From a virus: a stretch of DNA of 64,000 nt. Made by a program: the position numbers and the translations under genes. This document shows positions 9,601 to 17,305 of this stretch, one piece after another. The stretch covers positions 1 to 64,000 of IMG/VR virus record IMGVR_UViG_3300044712_000991; one strand, written 5' to 3'. The notes beneath the pieces are model-generated. The model was not told the DNA's origin. It did not search any database and was given only the letters and a program-made list of their open reading frames with translations. Position 1 is the stretch's first letter. The number at the start of each line of letters is the position of its first letter.

Positions 9601-11331
9601 TCCGAACTTCAGGCTCGCAAGAACATTCTTTCGCTGAAGATACTCTCGGATGATCCTCCCAGCCGCACGCGCACTCAGTTCATCCTCTGGGGAGCGCACA
9701 ACATTCGAGTGCCCAAACATCGCGGGCGTCATGGCCACGATGTCCTTGATGCGAGTAGGCTCCTGCCTGACTTTACGCATCACAAAGTTCTTGGGTATAC
9801 CAGAGTTCGACTTGAGAGAAAACTTCGACCCCTCGTCGGAGATACCCACAACATCCGTGAAGTCTGCGCCCGCGAGTACGTTCTTCTCAAATGTGGTGCC
9901 CACGAGACTCACGCCCGTCATATTCGCGTTCGCAAAGTTACAGTTCCTCACCGTCTGTCCAGTGAACTTTGCACCCGCAAGATTGGCTCCCGAGAAGTTG
10001 ACCCCCACAATGCTCACCCGAGCACTGAACCCGAGGTTCAACCCCTGAAGATTCTTGTTACTGTAGTCCGCCCCCTCCGCAAACAACATCTCCACCACCG
10101 CCTTCAGCAGATGATTGTCCTCAGTATTAACAAACGTGTTGAACGGTTCGACATTGCCGGCCTTCAGCGTACCATCCAAAGCGGGTGCGATGGTCTCCTT
10201 GGGCGTGTGGGGCAAAAACACGAGCGAACTTGGTGGTATGGCGCTCATCATCACCTGCTCAACGCCGAGTGCTATAGAGTCCGAGTCCCCCACCGTAGCG
10301 GGATACGCAGCACCCACGACATCCGCCACGATATCATCGATCTCACCCTTGGACAACACATGCCCTGGGCGAATGTTGAGCGCTGAGAACGCCCTCTGAA
10401 GTCTCTGTGGCGTGGCTTTACTCTGAAACGTTGTCAGGTATGTGCGCCCCGTGCGAATGTCCTTGATAGAAGGCAACTGTCGTGTGAGAGGTGCCGCGTG
10501 CATAACCATGAACCCAATCTCGTGAGCAAACGCTGCTTCGAGAGAGGTTTGGGGCGGGATGACATCCGATTTCCAGTACGCCTTCATCTTGTCAGGATTG
10601 AAGAACTGCGGGGATGTGATAGGTCCACCCTTGAAGTACTTCCGCGTGTCATTGAAGAACGACCGAAGTTTCGCTGGATCGCTCTCCATACGCTCGTAGA
10701 ACACCTTGTACTCTGGGTGCCGCTGTTTGAAGAACTGGTACATCTCGTTCAGATACTGAAACTGCTCCTCCGACATATCTTCTTTGGTCAGCACGCTCGT
10801 CCGTTCGTTCTTTGCGAACTCCGCCCGTTCTGCCATGTTCTGCGCCGCAGACTTTGCATATGTGGACAGCGCATACTTCTTCCCGTTGGCAGACTGCACA
10901 ATCGCTCCCTGCTCTACAAGTTTCGCAAAGGCCTGCTTGGCTGGTCCGGTGGTGAGCATCTTCTCCACATTCGTCGCCAACACCTGCCCACCCGCCTCCA
11001 CGAACGCCCCGAGAATCCTCTGGTATAGCGGTTGCGTGGGTAACGACAGGTTGTAGTCTGGTGCACCCGTTTGCTCCACATGTTGTGCAATACCAAGACC
11101 GTAGCGCGTCAGGTTGTAATGATCTGGCTGTTCCTGGTAAATCACACCCTCCTGGAACAACTGCACGAGCGCTGCCTTGACATCCCTGGGCGTGAGCCCC
11201 GTGCTCTCCACCAAGTCCTGCACATTCTGAGACATGGGAGCCGTATGAATGGTCATCAAGACCTTGTGTAGGGGATCAGAGGCATTGAATTGCAATGCAC
11301 TGGTCTTCACGGATGAAAATGATATGTTCAT
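6676..11331 (-). CDS. Giant multidomain polyvalent-type virion protein (wHTH, pentapeptide repeats, EIQSD-like domain, GNAT-like domain)
   Basis: 1551 residues, RBS AGGAG. Order of recognisable parts: two winged-helix-like segments (about 20-85 and 100-160); a run of pentapeptide repeats (about 418-492, A(N/D)(L/F)xx pattern); a segment at about 800-880 reading LADSIAFSRI ... YISEMQSDAYQKG ... AARAGVDEVWMPP, which follows the 'hIRf..R...(v/y)EiQSDwhq...r.Aae.GyD.I' pattern of large polyvalent-protein-associated domains; a Pro-rich acidic linker (1140-1190); and a GNAT-type acetyltransferase-like domain (about 1245-1400) with GVSVFIEKPFRGRVGSRL. A Gly-rich stretch and a helical tail finish it. 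Proteins of this class are often packaged and injected with phage DNA. No catalytic activity is proven by sequence. Confidence 0.65.
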   Translation of the reverse strand: MNISFSSVKTSALQFNASDPLHKVLMTIHTAPMSQNVQDLVESTGLTPRDVKAALVQLFQEGVIYQEQPDHYNLTRYGLGIAQHVEQTGAPDYNLSLPTQPLYQRILGAFVEAGGQVLATNVEKMLTTGPAKQAFAKLVEQGAIVQSANGKKYALSTYAKSAAQNMAERAEFAKNERTSVLTKEDMSEEQFQYLNEMYQFFKQRHPEYKVFYERMESDPAKLRSFFNDTRKYFKGGPITSPQFFNPDKMKAYWKSDVIPPQTSLEAAFAHEIGFMVMHAAPLTRQLPSIKDIRTGRTYLTTFQSKATPQRLQRAFSALNIRPGHVLSKGEIDDIVADVVGAAYPATVGDSDSIALGVEQVMMSAIPPSSLVFLPHTPKETIAPALDGTLKAGNVEPFNTFVNTEDNHLLKAVVEMLFAEGADYSNKNLQGLNLGFSARVSIVGVNFSGANLAGAKFTGQTVRNCNFANANMTGVSLVGTTFEKNVLAGADFTDVVGISDEGSKFSLKSNSGIPKNFVMRKVRQEPTRIKDIVAMTPAMFGHSNVVRSPEDELSARAAGRIIREYLQRKNVLASLKFGASPSQTPQGVTDEQVQQLQAWVANEAEVPQFLASAGPAIPDPMQWFAKMNKAKAFTGKLSTADIQTLFGRFRGLTGKTVQHGEGDARQQKTPPPAKPTVESLVAKYQTTYGDAPPTVESLKSLGLDPEGGYAELMGLLGEQVSDKELFNVYHQLVGALNNFHLNSAVAPIRPYSSVPVSSYMSNLVNTKNHVAGAGVQFGIAITPDYGKMPAKVVGPTKTAIDTGGTHLADSIAFSRITPLSYETNDPATGTVVSKYVWYISEMQSDAYQKGNDHLSAEQTAIFRQYYRHWPENLLNTILEQAARAGVDEVWMPPHEEVEIKTRGFSSIEQPGKQANWSMAYDRPAKVFGGQRKNVGVSITLDPKSNYDRKASEFYVIPVKKQAGNEGKTGGLLGALMPFLKFATITPDGFKNMKHHVEWVIEHNRADERFAPYEAYVTDEQLAQFAYDSFFAEYHVDRTPEHEQELKTFLGEEYGYTIASPQFDWLHWIKKAEDDIKYYIHGNTQIQGGSVGKEELGRDWYQDWVINTLPPAIKGSPMKDQFLASVRRMLIDRGYGDVTLTGYVPPSADEDRYQQIVNPPDTGEGMGIGPDGGELPEEPPQGDLAETEKPAEPTIQFAPPGEHEQRGLVQEEIDRLLDKMKNAQTPEEKERIRRRLHEISTLATLRFETLVALANGSLLIEPVQVEDRQHVLSLRADVFSAVSSQAPPAEYYDRIVDWDLCRKVTTADGRTVGAYLLGRRDMPSVIASIPGVQVFEDLSKYAGKKGVEGVSVFIEKPFRGRVGSRLLDVPYGIPDVDYIWGLAHKRLGNIENWKQRRRVIAESDQMYVTVVDLPKTLRFAAVDQEFTQGTPPGLGQRNDWFQYEPAHGEAAPVGGGPGGGGSPTDTSNSDMKGGFYTDLNLPDPHKKDKQMVSFEPSNHVNLQTSIATFDFTRFKTSALKGIRSASEFKNMSDSEITAKLQAEWEWAQRMGIV

Positions 11332-11338
11332 AGAGCTC

Positions 11339-11788
11339 CTACGTAAAGATTCGCTTGAGGATGAATACTTGCGAGGCTACCGCAGACAACGGCTGTCCAT
11401 GTGGTGCTCGCGCCGCGACCACAGAGTACTGCGAGGCGGTCAAGAGTTCTTGAACATACTCGTACACATCTCTCTTGACATTTGGGGAGGAAGCAGCTAT
11501 CATCTGGCGCACTTCTTGGAGACCGTGCGCCGTTGGTTGCTCACATAGTTGGGCAATCTTGTAGCAGAGTATACTAAGGGGAATGGACGAATAACGGTTG
11601 GACACATCCGAGTCATGACCCTTCTCATTGTTGACTTCCGTCCTATCCGTAAGCGGATCACCGCGTTTGGGATTCGTCCGGCGAACTTCCTTGTCCGTGA
11701 ACGGCTGTTGAAAGTTCATGTCCTCGGGAGCCCTCTCTTGGGGGAGAGGGTCGAAGTATGTGGTGTTTGCCTGTATTCGGATGCCCAT
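11339..11788 (-). CDS. Hypothetical protein
   Basis: 149 residues. The start at 11788 (M-G-I-R-I) has GAGGAAACT directly upstream; the longer in-frame start at 11896 would run back into the upstream gene and lacks a ribosome site. The first 70 residues are polar and probably disordered; the second half is helical (PLSILCYKIAQLCEQ, NVKRDVYEYVQELL). No motif recognised. It lies 7 bases upstream of the giant virion protein, so a structural or accessory role is likely from context only. Confidence 0.6.
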   Translation of the reverse strand: MGIRIQANTTYFDPLPQERAPEDMNFQQPFTDKEVRRTNPKRGDPLTDRTEVNNEKGHDSDVSNRYSSIPLSILCYKIAQLCEQPTAHGLQEVRQMIAASSPNVKRDVYEYVQELLTASQYSVVAARAPHGQPLSAVASQVFILKRIFT

Positions 11789-11836
11789 AGTTTCCTCGTG
11801 ACCTACACAAAAGATAGTGCAAATACTGCGGTTTTG

Positions 11837-11845
11837 TATAGGTAG
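11837..11845 (-). promoter_or_regulatory. Candidate late-promoter element CTACCTATA
   Basis: The intergenic gap 11789-11855 contains CTACCTATA on the minus strand. The identical nonamer is present in the gap before the leftmost gene (661-669), and CTATCTATT sits at 23621-23629 before the structural block. No good -35 for the host sigma70 type lies 17 bases upstream. It could be the -10 region read by the phage sigma factor encoded at 47.6-48.3 kb; this rests on two exact copies and one approximate copy. Confidence 0.25.
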
Positions 11846-11855
11846 AGGACAAAAA

Positions 11856-12155
11856 CTACGGTGCGATGGGCTCAGCAGGGGGATTTTCCCCCGCAATTAC
11901 ATCGGAAAGGCGTTCCGCAAAGGTGGTGAACGCCGAGCGTTTGATAAAAAATGTCTGTGTGATCTGTAGCCCCACCTTCGCATCCTTCTCCTCCAAATAA
12001 GGAGGTCTAACTTTCGCGGCCTGAATGACAAGGACTTCATCACCATCCGCGAAGGCCGACAAGGTCTCCACACAGCGAGCCTCCTGTTCGGTAAGTACAA
12101 TAAGTGGGGCATCAGAAGAAGAGGTCACAAGTTGCTGCGTCTGCTGAAATTGCAT
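11856..12155 (-). CDS. Hypothetical small protein
   Basis: 99 residues with a clear RBS (GAGGAT). Sequence alternates polar and hydrophobic residues (PLIVLTEQEARCVETL; EVLVIQAAKVRPP), suggesting a small alpha/beta fold. No recognised motif. It is the last gene before a 67-base gap carrying the CTACCTATA element. Confidence 0.55.
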   Translation of the reverse strand: MQFQQTQQLVTSSSDAPLIVLTEQEARCVETLSAFADGDEVLVIQAAKVRPPYLEEKDAKVGLQITQTFFIKRSAFTTFAERLSDVIAGENPPAEPIAP

Positions 12156-12162
12156 GCTATCC

Positions 12163-12960
12163 TCAAAAAAGTGAGTAGTACACCCCTACTTGAATTCGAT
12201 CATACCACGGTTGGGACTCGATGAGCATCCTGTTGAACATCTGGTAATTGAAAATCACGAGCCAGTCCTTGAAGCGCAACGCAATCCCAGGAGCCACATA
12301 GTTGCGACTCACATGTCCGCCCGCATAAAACCAACCCACCGGGGTCACCGTTGGGGCTTCCATACGATACAGCACGGGGTACGCGAGACTGTCCAAGGTG
12401 GTGTATCCGATGAGGGTCACCCCGGGTGTATGGGACTCTGTGCGAATCTGGAACAACTGTAGTTCCTTGTTGAACAACAGTTCGGATCGAATATCGAGGG
12501 TGTCCACTACAATCGTCAACCCCCATCTGGCGGTCGAGAGGGGCGTGATATACGCCCGAGTGAACCCCTTGTAGTGTACAGCATCCTGCTGTCCTTGGAA
12601 CTTGACCTCCCGATAAGTACCTATCGTGTCCTGTCCATCCACAAGTACTGTAGTCCCGCCCGTATCCACGGTCACAATCAACACCTCGTACTTGCTGAAG
12701 AGTACCCGATACTCCGATTTCAATTGCGTGAGCGATTGGTTGAGGTTCGCCACACGCAGGGCCATCACCTGTACGGAGTCCAAGGTCTTCGAAAGACTAT
12801 CGCGAAGCGCGGCTTCATTTTGCTGAGTCCGCGCAGAAGACAATTCCATCTCCTCGCGCAATCGCTGATTCGTTTGCCACTGGAAGTATCCCCACGCTCC
12901 CACGGCGATTACCGCGAGGATCAACCAGAAATACACGCTCTGAAGCAGTTTGCTGAACAT
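12163..12960 (-). CDS. Membrane-anchored coiled-coil protein, spanin-like
   Basis: 265 residues; I use the ATG at 12960 (RBS AAGAGGT) rather than the longer frame from 12990. Residues 8-26 are one transmembrane helix (WLILAVIAVGAWGYF), then a coiled coil over about 30-85, then a beta-rich region that ends in the strand-like QVGVYYSLF, with Phe as last residue as in many outer-membrane barrels. The first 146 bases lie inside the 3' end of the transglycosylase gene in another frame, the arrangement common for lysis genes. This suggests a spanin-like protein that links the inner and outer membranes; function inferred from topology and neighbours. Confidence 0.5.
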   Translation of the reverse strand: MFSKLLQSVYFWLILAVIAVGAWGYFQWQTNQRLREEMELSSARTQQNEAALRDSLSKTLDSVQVMALRVANLNQSLTQLKSEYRVLFSKYEVLIVTVDTGGTTVLVDGQDTIGTYREVKFQGQQDAVHYKGFTRAYITPLSTARWGLTIVVDTLDIRSELLFNKELQLFQIRTESHTPGVTLIGYTTLDSLAYPVLYRMEAPTVTPVGWFYAGGHVSRNYVAPGIALRFKDWLVIFNYQMFNRMLIESQPWYDRIQVGVYYSLF

Positions 12961-13717
12961 ATGGCACCTCTTGTGTTGTCGAACTGCCAATCACGGGGTT
13001 CGCCGTATGCGCAACAGCCACGAGCATCTCCTGCGCCACGCGCTTCATCCACTGATGTCCCGCCGTTTCCTTGATTTTTACGAGCATCCGCACCCTGTAC
13101 GCTTCATCGTATGCTCCGTAATACCTACGTACGAACTCGCGAAACACAGCCGTATCCGACAGAACCTTGTTCTTCACTGCGTACTCCCGAGCCACATCAC
13201 GCATCATCCCCTTGATGATGAATGCCGAGGCCATGATATTCACGGAAGGAATAGCGAGTTCCATCCTCGATGTTGCTATACCCTCAGCAATAAGGCGATC
13301 TCCATGATACTCCCAAACTATACCCGTGAGCCCGATAGCGCGTGTCGTACGTCCCTTGACAGTGATCTGAGGATGAACCGCCGTAGGATCATACGAGGAC
13401 TCGTTGGAGCACACTGCATGCAACAGCAGGTGGGGCACCCCATACCTAGCAGCCCCCGAATCGATGTCCTGGACATACTCTTCTTGTTGCCTCGCACTGA
13501 GTCCAATGCGTTCTCCAATAGCAACGATGTCCATGCGTATGATTTCACGGTCGAGCTCTCTGCGACGATTGGCGAGTTGCTGCGCGACTGTGATGGAATC
13601 AGCCTGGGTGCCCGTGCCATTTGTCTGTCGTTCCCAATACATTCCAATGGGAATACCCACCCAGAAGCACGTCACACACACCGCTATGAACGCAACCCAT
13701 TGTCTGCTGTTAACCAT
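12815..13717 (-). CDS. Signal-anchored lytic transglycosylase-like endolysin
   Basis: 300 residues, RBS AGGAGG. Residues 7-26 form an N-terminal membrane segment. A soluble-lytic-transglycosylase-type core follows: HAVCSNESSYDP with Glu106 in the E-S-S context of the catalytic acid, then AIGLTGI matching the 'AiGl.Qi' strand and a later Tyr-rich helix (FVRRYYGAYDEAYR). Such enzymes cleave the N-acetylmuramic acid to N-acetylglucosamine bond of peptidoglycan. The membrane segment suggests a signal-anchor (SAR-like) endolysin or an export anchor. The gene overlaps the spanin-like gene downstream. It could instead be a virion-borne muralytic enzyme. Confidence 0.6.
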   Translation of the reverse strand: MVNSRQWVAFIAVCVTCFWVGIPIGMYWERQTNGTGTQADSITVAQQLANRRRELDREIIRMDIVAIGERIGLSARQQEEYVQDIDSGAARYGVPHLLLHAVCSNESSYDPTAVHPQITVKGRTTRAIGLTGIVWEYHGDRLIAEGIATSRMELAIPSVNIMASAFIIKGMMRDVAREYAVKNKVLSDTAVFREFVRRYYGAYDEAYRVRMLVKIKETAGHQWMKRVAQEMLVAVAHTANPVIGSSTTQEVPYVQQTASERVFLVDPRGNRRGSVGILPVANESAIARGDGIVFCADSAK

Positions 13718-13732
13718 CCGTCCTCCTGATAA

Positions 13733-14182
13733 TTACTCGACGTACTGCGGTGGATTAGGTTGAGGCTGCGCCCACCCGACAGGTATGATGTCGATGGTAT
13801 ACACATCACCTGTCTCTTTGAACAAGCGATGTCCCAGTGCATCCCTTGGTACAAGAACGACAATCTTCTGCCACACACTCTCATCGAACTTGAACAACGA
13901 ATCGTAGTTGTCCCACAAAAGCACCTTGCGGGGATGAAAGTCCTGCACATCGGGCGTGATGTCCTGCTTCTGCACATCGAACTCTTTGGGGACCACCGAA
14001 AATAGTTTCCCGTGGTACAAATCCGCCTGTACCTGTCGCTTGGACATCACAAGGTCGCTCATGTCCATGGTCGTCGGCAGTTCTACAGGGCTCTCCACAT
14101 GCTCCACAGACTGAACTGGGACTTGTTTCTCCAGATCACTGTGGCCTTCGTGCGAGGCGAACGTCAGAGGTTGCTCACTCAT
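13733..14182 (-). CDS. Hypothetical protein
   Basis: 149 residues, RBS AAAGGAT, start overlapping the upstream stop as ATGA. The first 45 residues are acidic and probably disordered; the rest is a compact region rich in Asp, Phe and Val (KVLLWDNYDSLFKFDE, IVVLVPRDALGHRLF). No motif recognised. Gene order places it between head genes and lysis genes. Confidence 0.55.
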   Translation of the reverse strand: MSEQPLTFASHEGHSDLEKQVPVQSVEHVESPVELPTTMDMSDLVMSKRQVQADLYHGKLFSVVPKEFDVQKQDITPDVQDFHPRKVLLWDNYDSLFKFDESVWQKIVVLVPRDALGHRLFKETGDVYTIDIIPVGWAQPQPNPPQYVE

Positions 14183-14961
14183 GGTTGATCCTTTCCATTA
14201 TCGACTTTCGTACGATAAGTCTCAGGGTTTTCATACACCGAGACCACCTCTTCGAGATGGAATGTACCTGTACCCGGTTGTTCACCGAGAGCATCGATTA
14301 CCACCTCGGGTCCAGACTCAACGAGAAGTAGATTCTCCCTGTCGTGACCCCGCGTAATGCCCTGCTCCTCAATAACGAGAGTCATCGCGCCCACTTTGAA
14401 CACCTCACCAAACAACGCGGCGAATGCCGCAGACTTCACTTGAACAAGATACTTATCTTTGATGAGGGGATACTGCTCTTTCGCCACGTCCGGCTTATGC
14501 ACAACCTTGAGTTCCAACGCCCGCCGTACCTCGCTCAGTTCGTGGAGTTGTTCGGGGTTCAGAGAAAACCGTTGCCCCACCTTAACTGGTGCCGCATCTT
14601 CGGTGAGAATACCCTTCTGCGATGGAGAGTTCACGGTCTGCGGTTTCATCCCCATCACGGAAGAAGAGAACGTCGAGCGACCCTCCGCTTTCGTGGGGGG
14701 TTCCACGACCACTCGCGGAGCACTACCCACAACCGCAGGACCACGCGCTACTGATGCGGATTCGGTGGTAATGGGCGGCAAGTTCCCAGGAGCCTCGGTC
14801 AAGATGCTCTCCAAGAGTTGCTCCTCCGTCAGACCATCATGATACTCGTTGGTCGCCGTACTGATACGCACGGTGAACTTATCTGCACCCACCGAGGTGA
14901 TGATGTCAGTTGCATTCTCAATTACGAGTTGCTGTTCATCGATGATGATAACACCCTTCAT
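14179..14961 (-). CDS. Hypothetical structural-region protein
   Basis: 260 residues, RBS GAGGT. An N-terminal beta-rich segment (VIIIDEQQLVIENATDIITSVG) is followed by a Pro/Ser/Val-rich linker (about 65-125), a helical part, then a second beta-rich part (YLVQVKSAAFAALFGEVFKVGAMTLVIEE is interrupted by charged loops). No family recognised. Its end is coupled to the next gene through ATGA. Confidence 0.55.
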   Translation of the reverse strand: MKGVIIIDEQQLVIENATDIITSVGADKFTVRISTATNEYHDGLTEEQLLESILTEAPGNLPPITTESASVARGPAVVGSAPRVVVEPPTKAEGRSTFSSSVMGMKPQTVNSPSQKGILTEDAAPVKVGQRFSLNPEQLHELSEVRRALELKVVHKPDVAKEQYPLIKDKYLVQVKSAAFAALFGEVFKVGAMTLVIEEQGITRGHDRENLLLVESGPEVVIDALGEQPGTGTFHLEEVVSVYENPETYRTKVDNGKDQP

Positions 14962-14979
14962 AACGACCTCGGTATAGTG

Positions 14980-15336
14980 TTAGATAGTCTGTCCAGGATC
15001 GGCTTGCGCCTGCTGCATGCCTGCTGCGACGTTCATCATCGGTTCGGGCATGATCTCCCCGTTGATTTTCAACGGAAATCCCCCAGCCGACATGTAATCG
15101 AACGGCATTTGAAGCACTTGCAGGCTGAGCACCTGGTTCATGTAAAACCTACGAATGTGGTCGTTCAGGGAGGTATCCCACAACCACATAAACCCCGTAT
15201 CGGAGTTGATTTCGACCACCCCACCCGCATGGGTGACCATGGCCTTATCGCCCGAGACCTTCTGGTATGTAATGGACACCTGCAACCGCGCTGTCGCGGC
15301 TTCCATAAGCGCTTGAACATCGGTACTAGATAGCAT
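14980..15336 (-). CDS. Small WYL-like / SH3-barrel protein
   Basis: 118 residues. The pattern 'I(T)YxKxSGxKxxV..GGVVEI...GFMWLWD......RRFYMNQVLSLQVL' resembles the short beta-barrel of WYL domains, which bind nucleic acids or nucleotides in regulators; here the domain stands alone. SD is GGAGG 7 bases from the ATG. A good sigma70-type promoter sits at 15348-15376 with its -10 only 11 bases from the ATG. The C-terminus is Met/Pro/Gln-rich. A role in regulation or the virion is open. Confidence 0.45.
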   Translation of the reverse strand: MLSSTDVQALMEAATARLQVSITYQKVSGDKAMVTHAGGVVEINSDTGFMWLWDTSLNDHIRRFYMNQVLSLQVLQMPFDYMSAGGFPLKINGEIMPEPMMNVAAGMQQAQADPGQTI

Positions 15337-15347
15337 AGCGCACCTCC

Positions 15348-15376
15348 AATATACGTAATTGATTGTTCAAAGTCAA
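15348..15376 (-). promoter_or_regulatory. Sigma70-type promoter TTGACT-17-TATATT
   Basis: On the minus strand TTGACT (15376-15371), a 17-base spacer and TATATT (15353-15348). The -35 overlaps the terminase stop codon. The -10 ends 11 bases before the start codon at 15336, so the transcript would begin within a few bases of the ATG. The same layout is found at 36303-36331 and 47586-47614. Confidence 0.6.
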
Positions 15377-17304
15377 GTCCTATGCCCTCGAATCCTATCC
15401 ATGGGCACCCCCGACCGAGTACCTCCCGTACCACCAAATGTGGCCATCCTCGTGCCCCTGTACGCAATGTTACCCCCCTTTACGGGTGTCACCTGTTTGG
15501 GGCGGGTGGTCGGGGCAAGATTCTTCTTCACGCGATCCTCCAAACTCTTGCGAGTCGGAGACATCAAGAGAGACAGGCGGTACACGAGATTCGCCACCAC
15601 ATCCGCAAAGTCGTCATGCTGACACGGGCCACTCGTGGGGTGCGCATAGAAGGTCTTTCCCCCCGAGGTATACCGCTGAAGATACTTCAGTTCTGTGCGC
15701 CAGCGCTCGATGTACCCCGTGGTATCCTCACCGTACATGTGCACCCGCCCAGTCTGGGCGAGTTCGAGGAAGTTGCCGTACATCTCCCCCTTGTACTCAT
15801 TTGTGAAGAACGTCTCTAGCGCGGAGAACCCATGCTTCTGCAAGGTCGAAATGCTCTCAGCGGAGTTCCACTGATCATACACTATCTCAAGGACATAGTT
15901 GCGACCGAGATCGTTCACAAGACTCGTGATGAAATCGATGACCTTCGTAGAATCCACAGGCACCCGATTGTACTTGCCATTGCCTATGGGAACCACTTGG
16001 GCATCCCACCCGTGCATACCATCGACCCAGAAATCGTTCTTACCTATCTCGTAGTGTCCCCACGCTACGGCGTACGTATCGGCCACCTTCTTCTTGGCCT
16101 GTCCACCTGGATCGACCGAGATGACGTACCTAAAGTCCATCTTGTCCGAGTACCGAAGCATCTGTACGGCAGGTATCGGGATGGCGTTGATAACCGCCTC
16201 GGATATGAAGTTCCCCGCCACATTCGCAAAGTGAGCCCCGTACTCCATGTTACTTCCGTAGGGGTCTTTTCGGAACTCCGAATCCAAGTCCTCTCTAGTG
16301 ATAACAGGACTACACTGCCATGTAGACAACTGCATGACCACCAAGTGCGATGGTCGTGCGGCCTCCTCCGGCTTATCCTGCTCTATACCACCCCCCTCGG
16401 AATACAACTGATAGAACTGTCCGCCCTTCTCCCGTGGAGAAGATTCATACAGCACATGCCCATCCTGTTTGAAGTCCTTCACCGAGGGAGACAGCGCCTT
16501 CCACATGGCGTAGTCCGTCTGTTGTGTCTCCTCCCCCAAGAGATTATCCTTCAACGAACTATCAAACTTCGGACGATCGAAGTGCGCAAACTCCGAGAAG
16601 ATAAGAAGCTTGATGGCCTTCCCGCGTTTAGTACTCGCCTTGGTCGTTATGGACTGAATGATAATGGAGCCCTCTAAGGGGAGTTCATGCTCTACTCCCC
16701 GAGGCACCTTCTTGTTTCTCTCCGCAATAATAGCGTTCTGCTCGACATCGTACGGAGTGAAAATACGCATTTCACTCTCGTTGTACTTTGTCCAGTCGAA
16801 GTAGGGCTTGAAGAACTCACACTTCCTGAGTCTGTCCTTCGTAAACTGAAACATGTCTCCTGCCTGCTCACCGCTAACGGCGACGTGTAGAAGACTGATA
16901 GGATGGCGGTCGAGCATACCGTAGTACGCTTGGGGGTCGTACTTACAGATAAGCGAGTACGCCTCATACGCAGCCAGGAAGGACATCAGCGAAGACTTTC
17001 CCGACCGCCTACCATCCACAAGAACCATCTCCCGCACAACCTGCGGGGTGGTGTAGTTGATATCCAACTTCCACTCATCCCGTAGAGTTCTCAGGATATC
17101 CTCCTCCTCGGGAGTGGGAGGGTAATACTGCCAGAGATTGTAGAACGTCTTTATCTGAACACTCTGCCACGGACGAGGGTCAATGCTAAGAAACTGTGGG
17201 CTCGTGATGAACTCAAGAGCGTCCACTTCCGGCATCTGCTTGCTCGCGGGAGGAGCGTTCGGAAATGCTTCCTGCATGTACACATCATATGGGGTGAGGG
17301 ACAT
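15373..17304 (-). CDS. terL: Terminase large subunit (packaging ATPase-nuclease)
   Basis: 643 residues. The N-terminal ATPase has Walker A DGRRSGKSS (about 97-105) and a Walker B-like LLIFSEFAH near residue 235; the C-terminal RNase H-like nuclease is marked by YVISVDPGGQ (first catalytic Asp, about residue 395) and VLEIVYDQWNS. The motor pumps DNA into the prohead through the portal and cuts the concatemer. It lies 1 base downstream of the putative small terminase, with the start overlapping that gene's stop region. Length is typical. Packaging type cannot be judged without a close relative. Confidence 0.88.
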   Translation of the reverse strand: MSLTPYDVYMQEAFPNAPPASKQMPEVDALEFITSPQFLSIDPRPWQSVQIKTFYNLWQYYPPTPEEEDILRTLRDEWKLDINYTTPQVVREMVLVDGRRSGKSSLMSFLAAYEAYSLICKYDPQAYYGMLDRHPISLLHVAVSGEQAGDMFQFTKDRLRKCEFFKPYFDWTKYNESEMRIFTPYDVEQNAIIAERNKKVPRGVEHELPLEGSIIIQSITTKASTKRGKAIKLLIFSEFAHFDRPKFDSSLKDNLLGEETQQTDYAMWKALSPSVKDFKQDGHVLYESSPREKGGQFYQLYSEGGGIEQDKPEEAARPSHLVVMQLSTWQCSPVITREDLDSEFRKDPYGSNMEYGAHFANVAGNFISEAVINAIPIPAVQMLRYSDKMDFRYVISVDPGGQAKKKVADTYAVAWGHYEIGKNDFWVDGMHGWDAQVVPIGNGKYNRVPVDSTKVIDFITSLVNDLGRNYVLEIVYDQWNSAESISTLQKHGFSALETFFTNEYKGEMYGNFLELAQTGRVHMYGEDTTGYIERWRTELKYLQRYTSGGKTFYAHPTSGPCQHDDFADVVANLVYRLSLLMSPTRKSLEDRVKKNLAPTTRPKQVTPVKGGNIAYRGTRMATFGGTGGTRSGVPMDRIRGHRT

Positions 17305-17305
17305 G

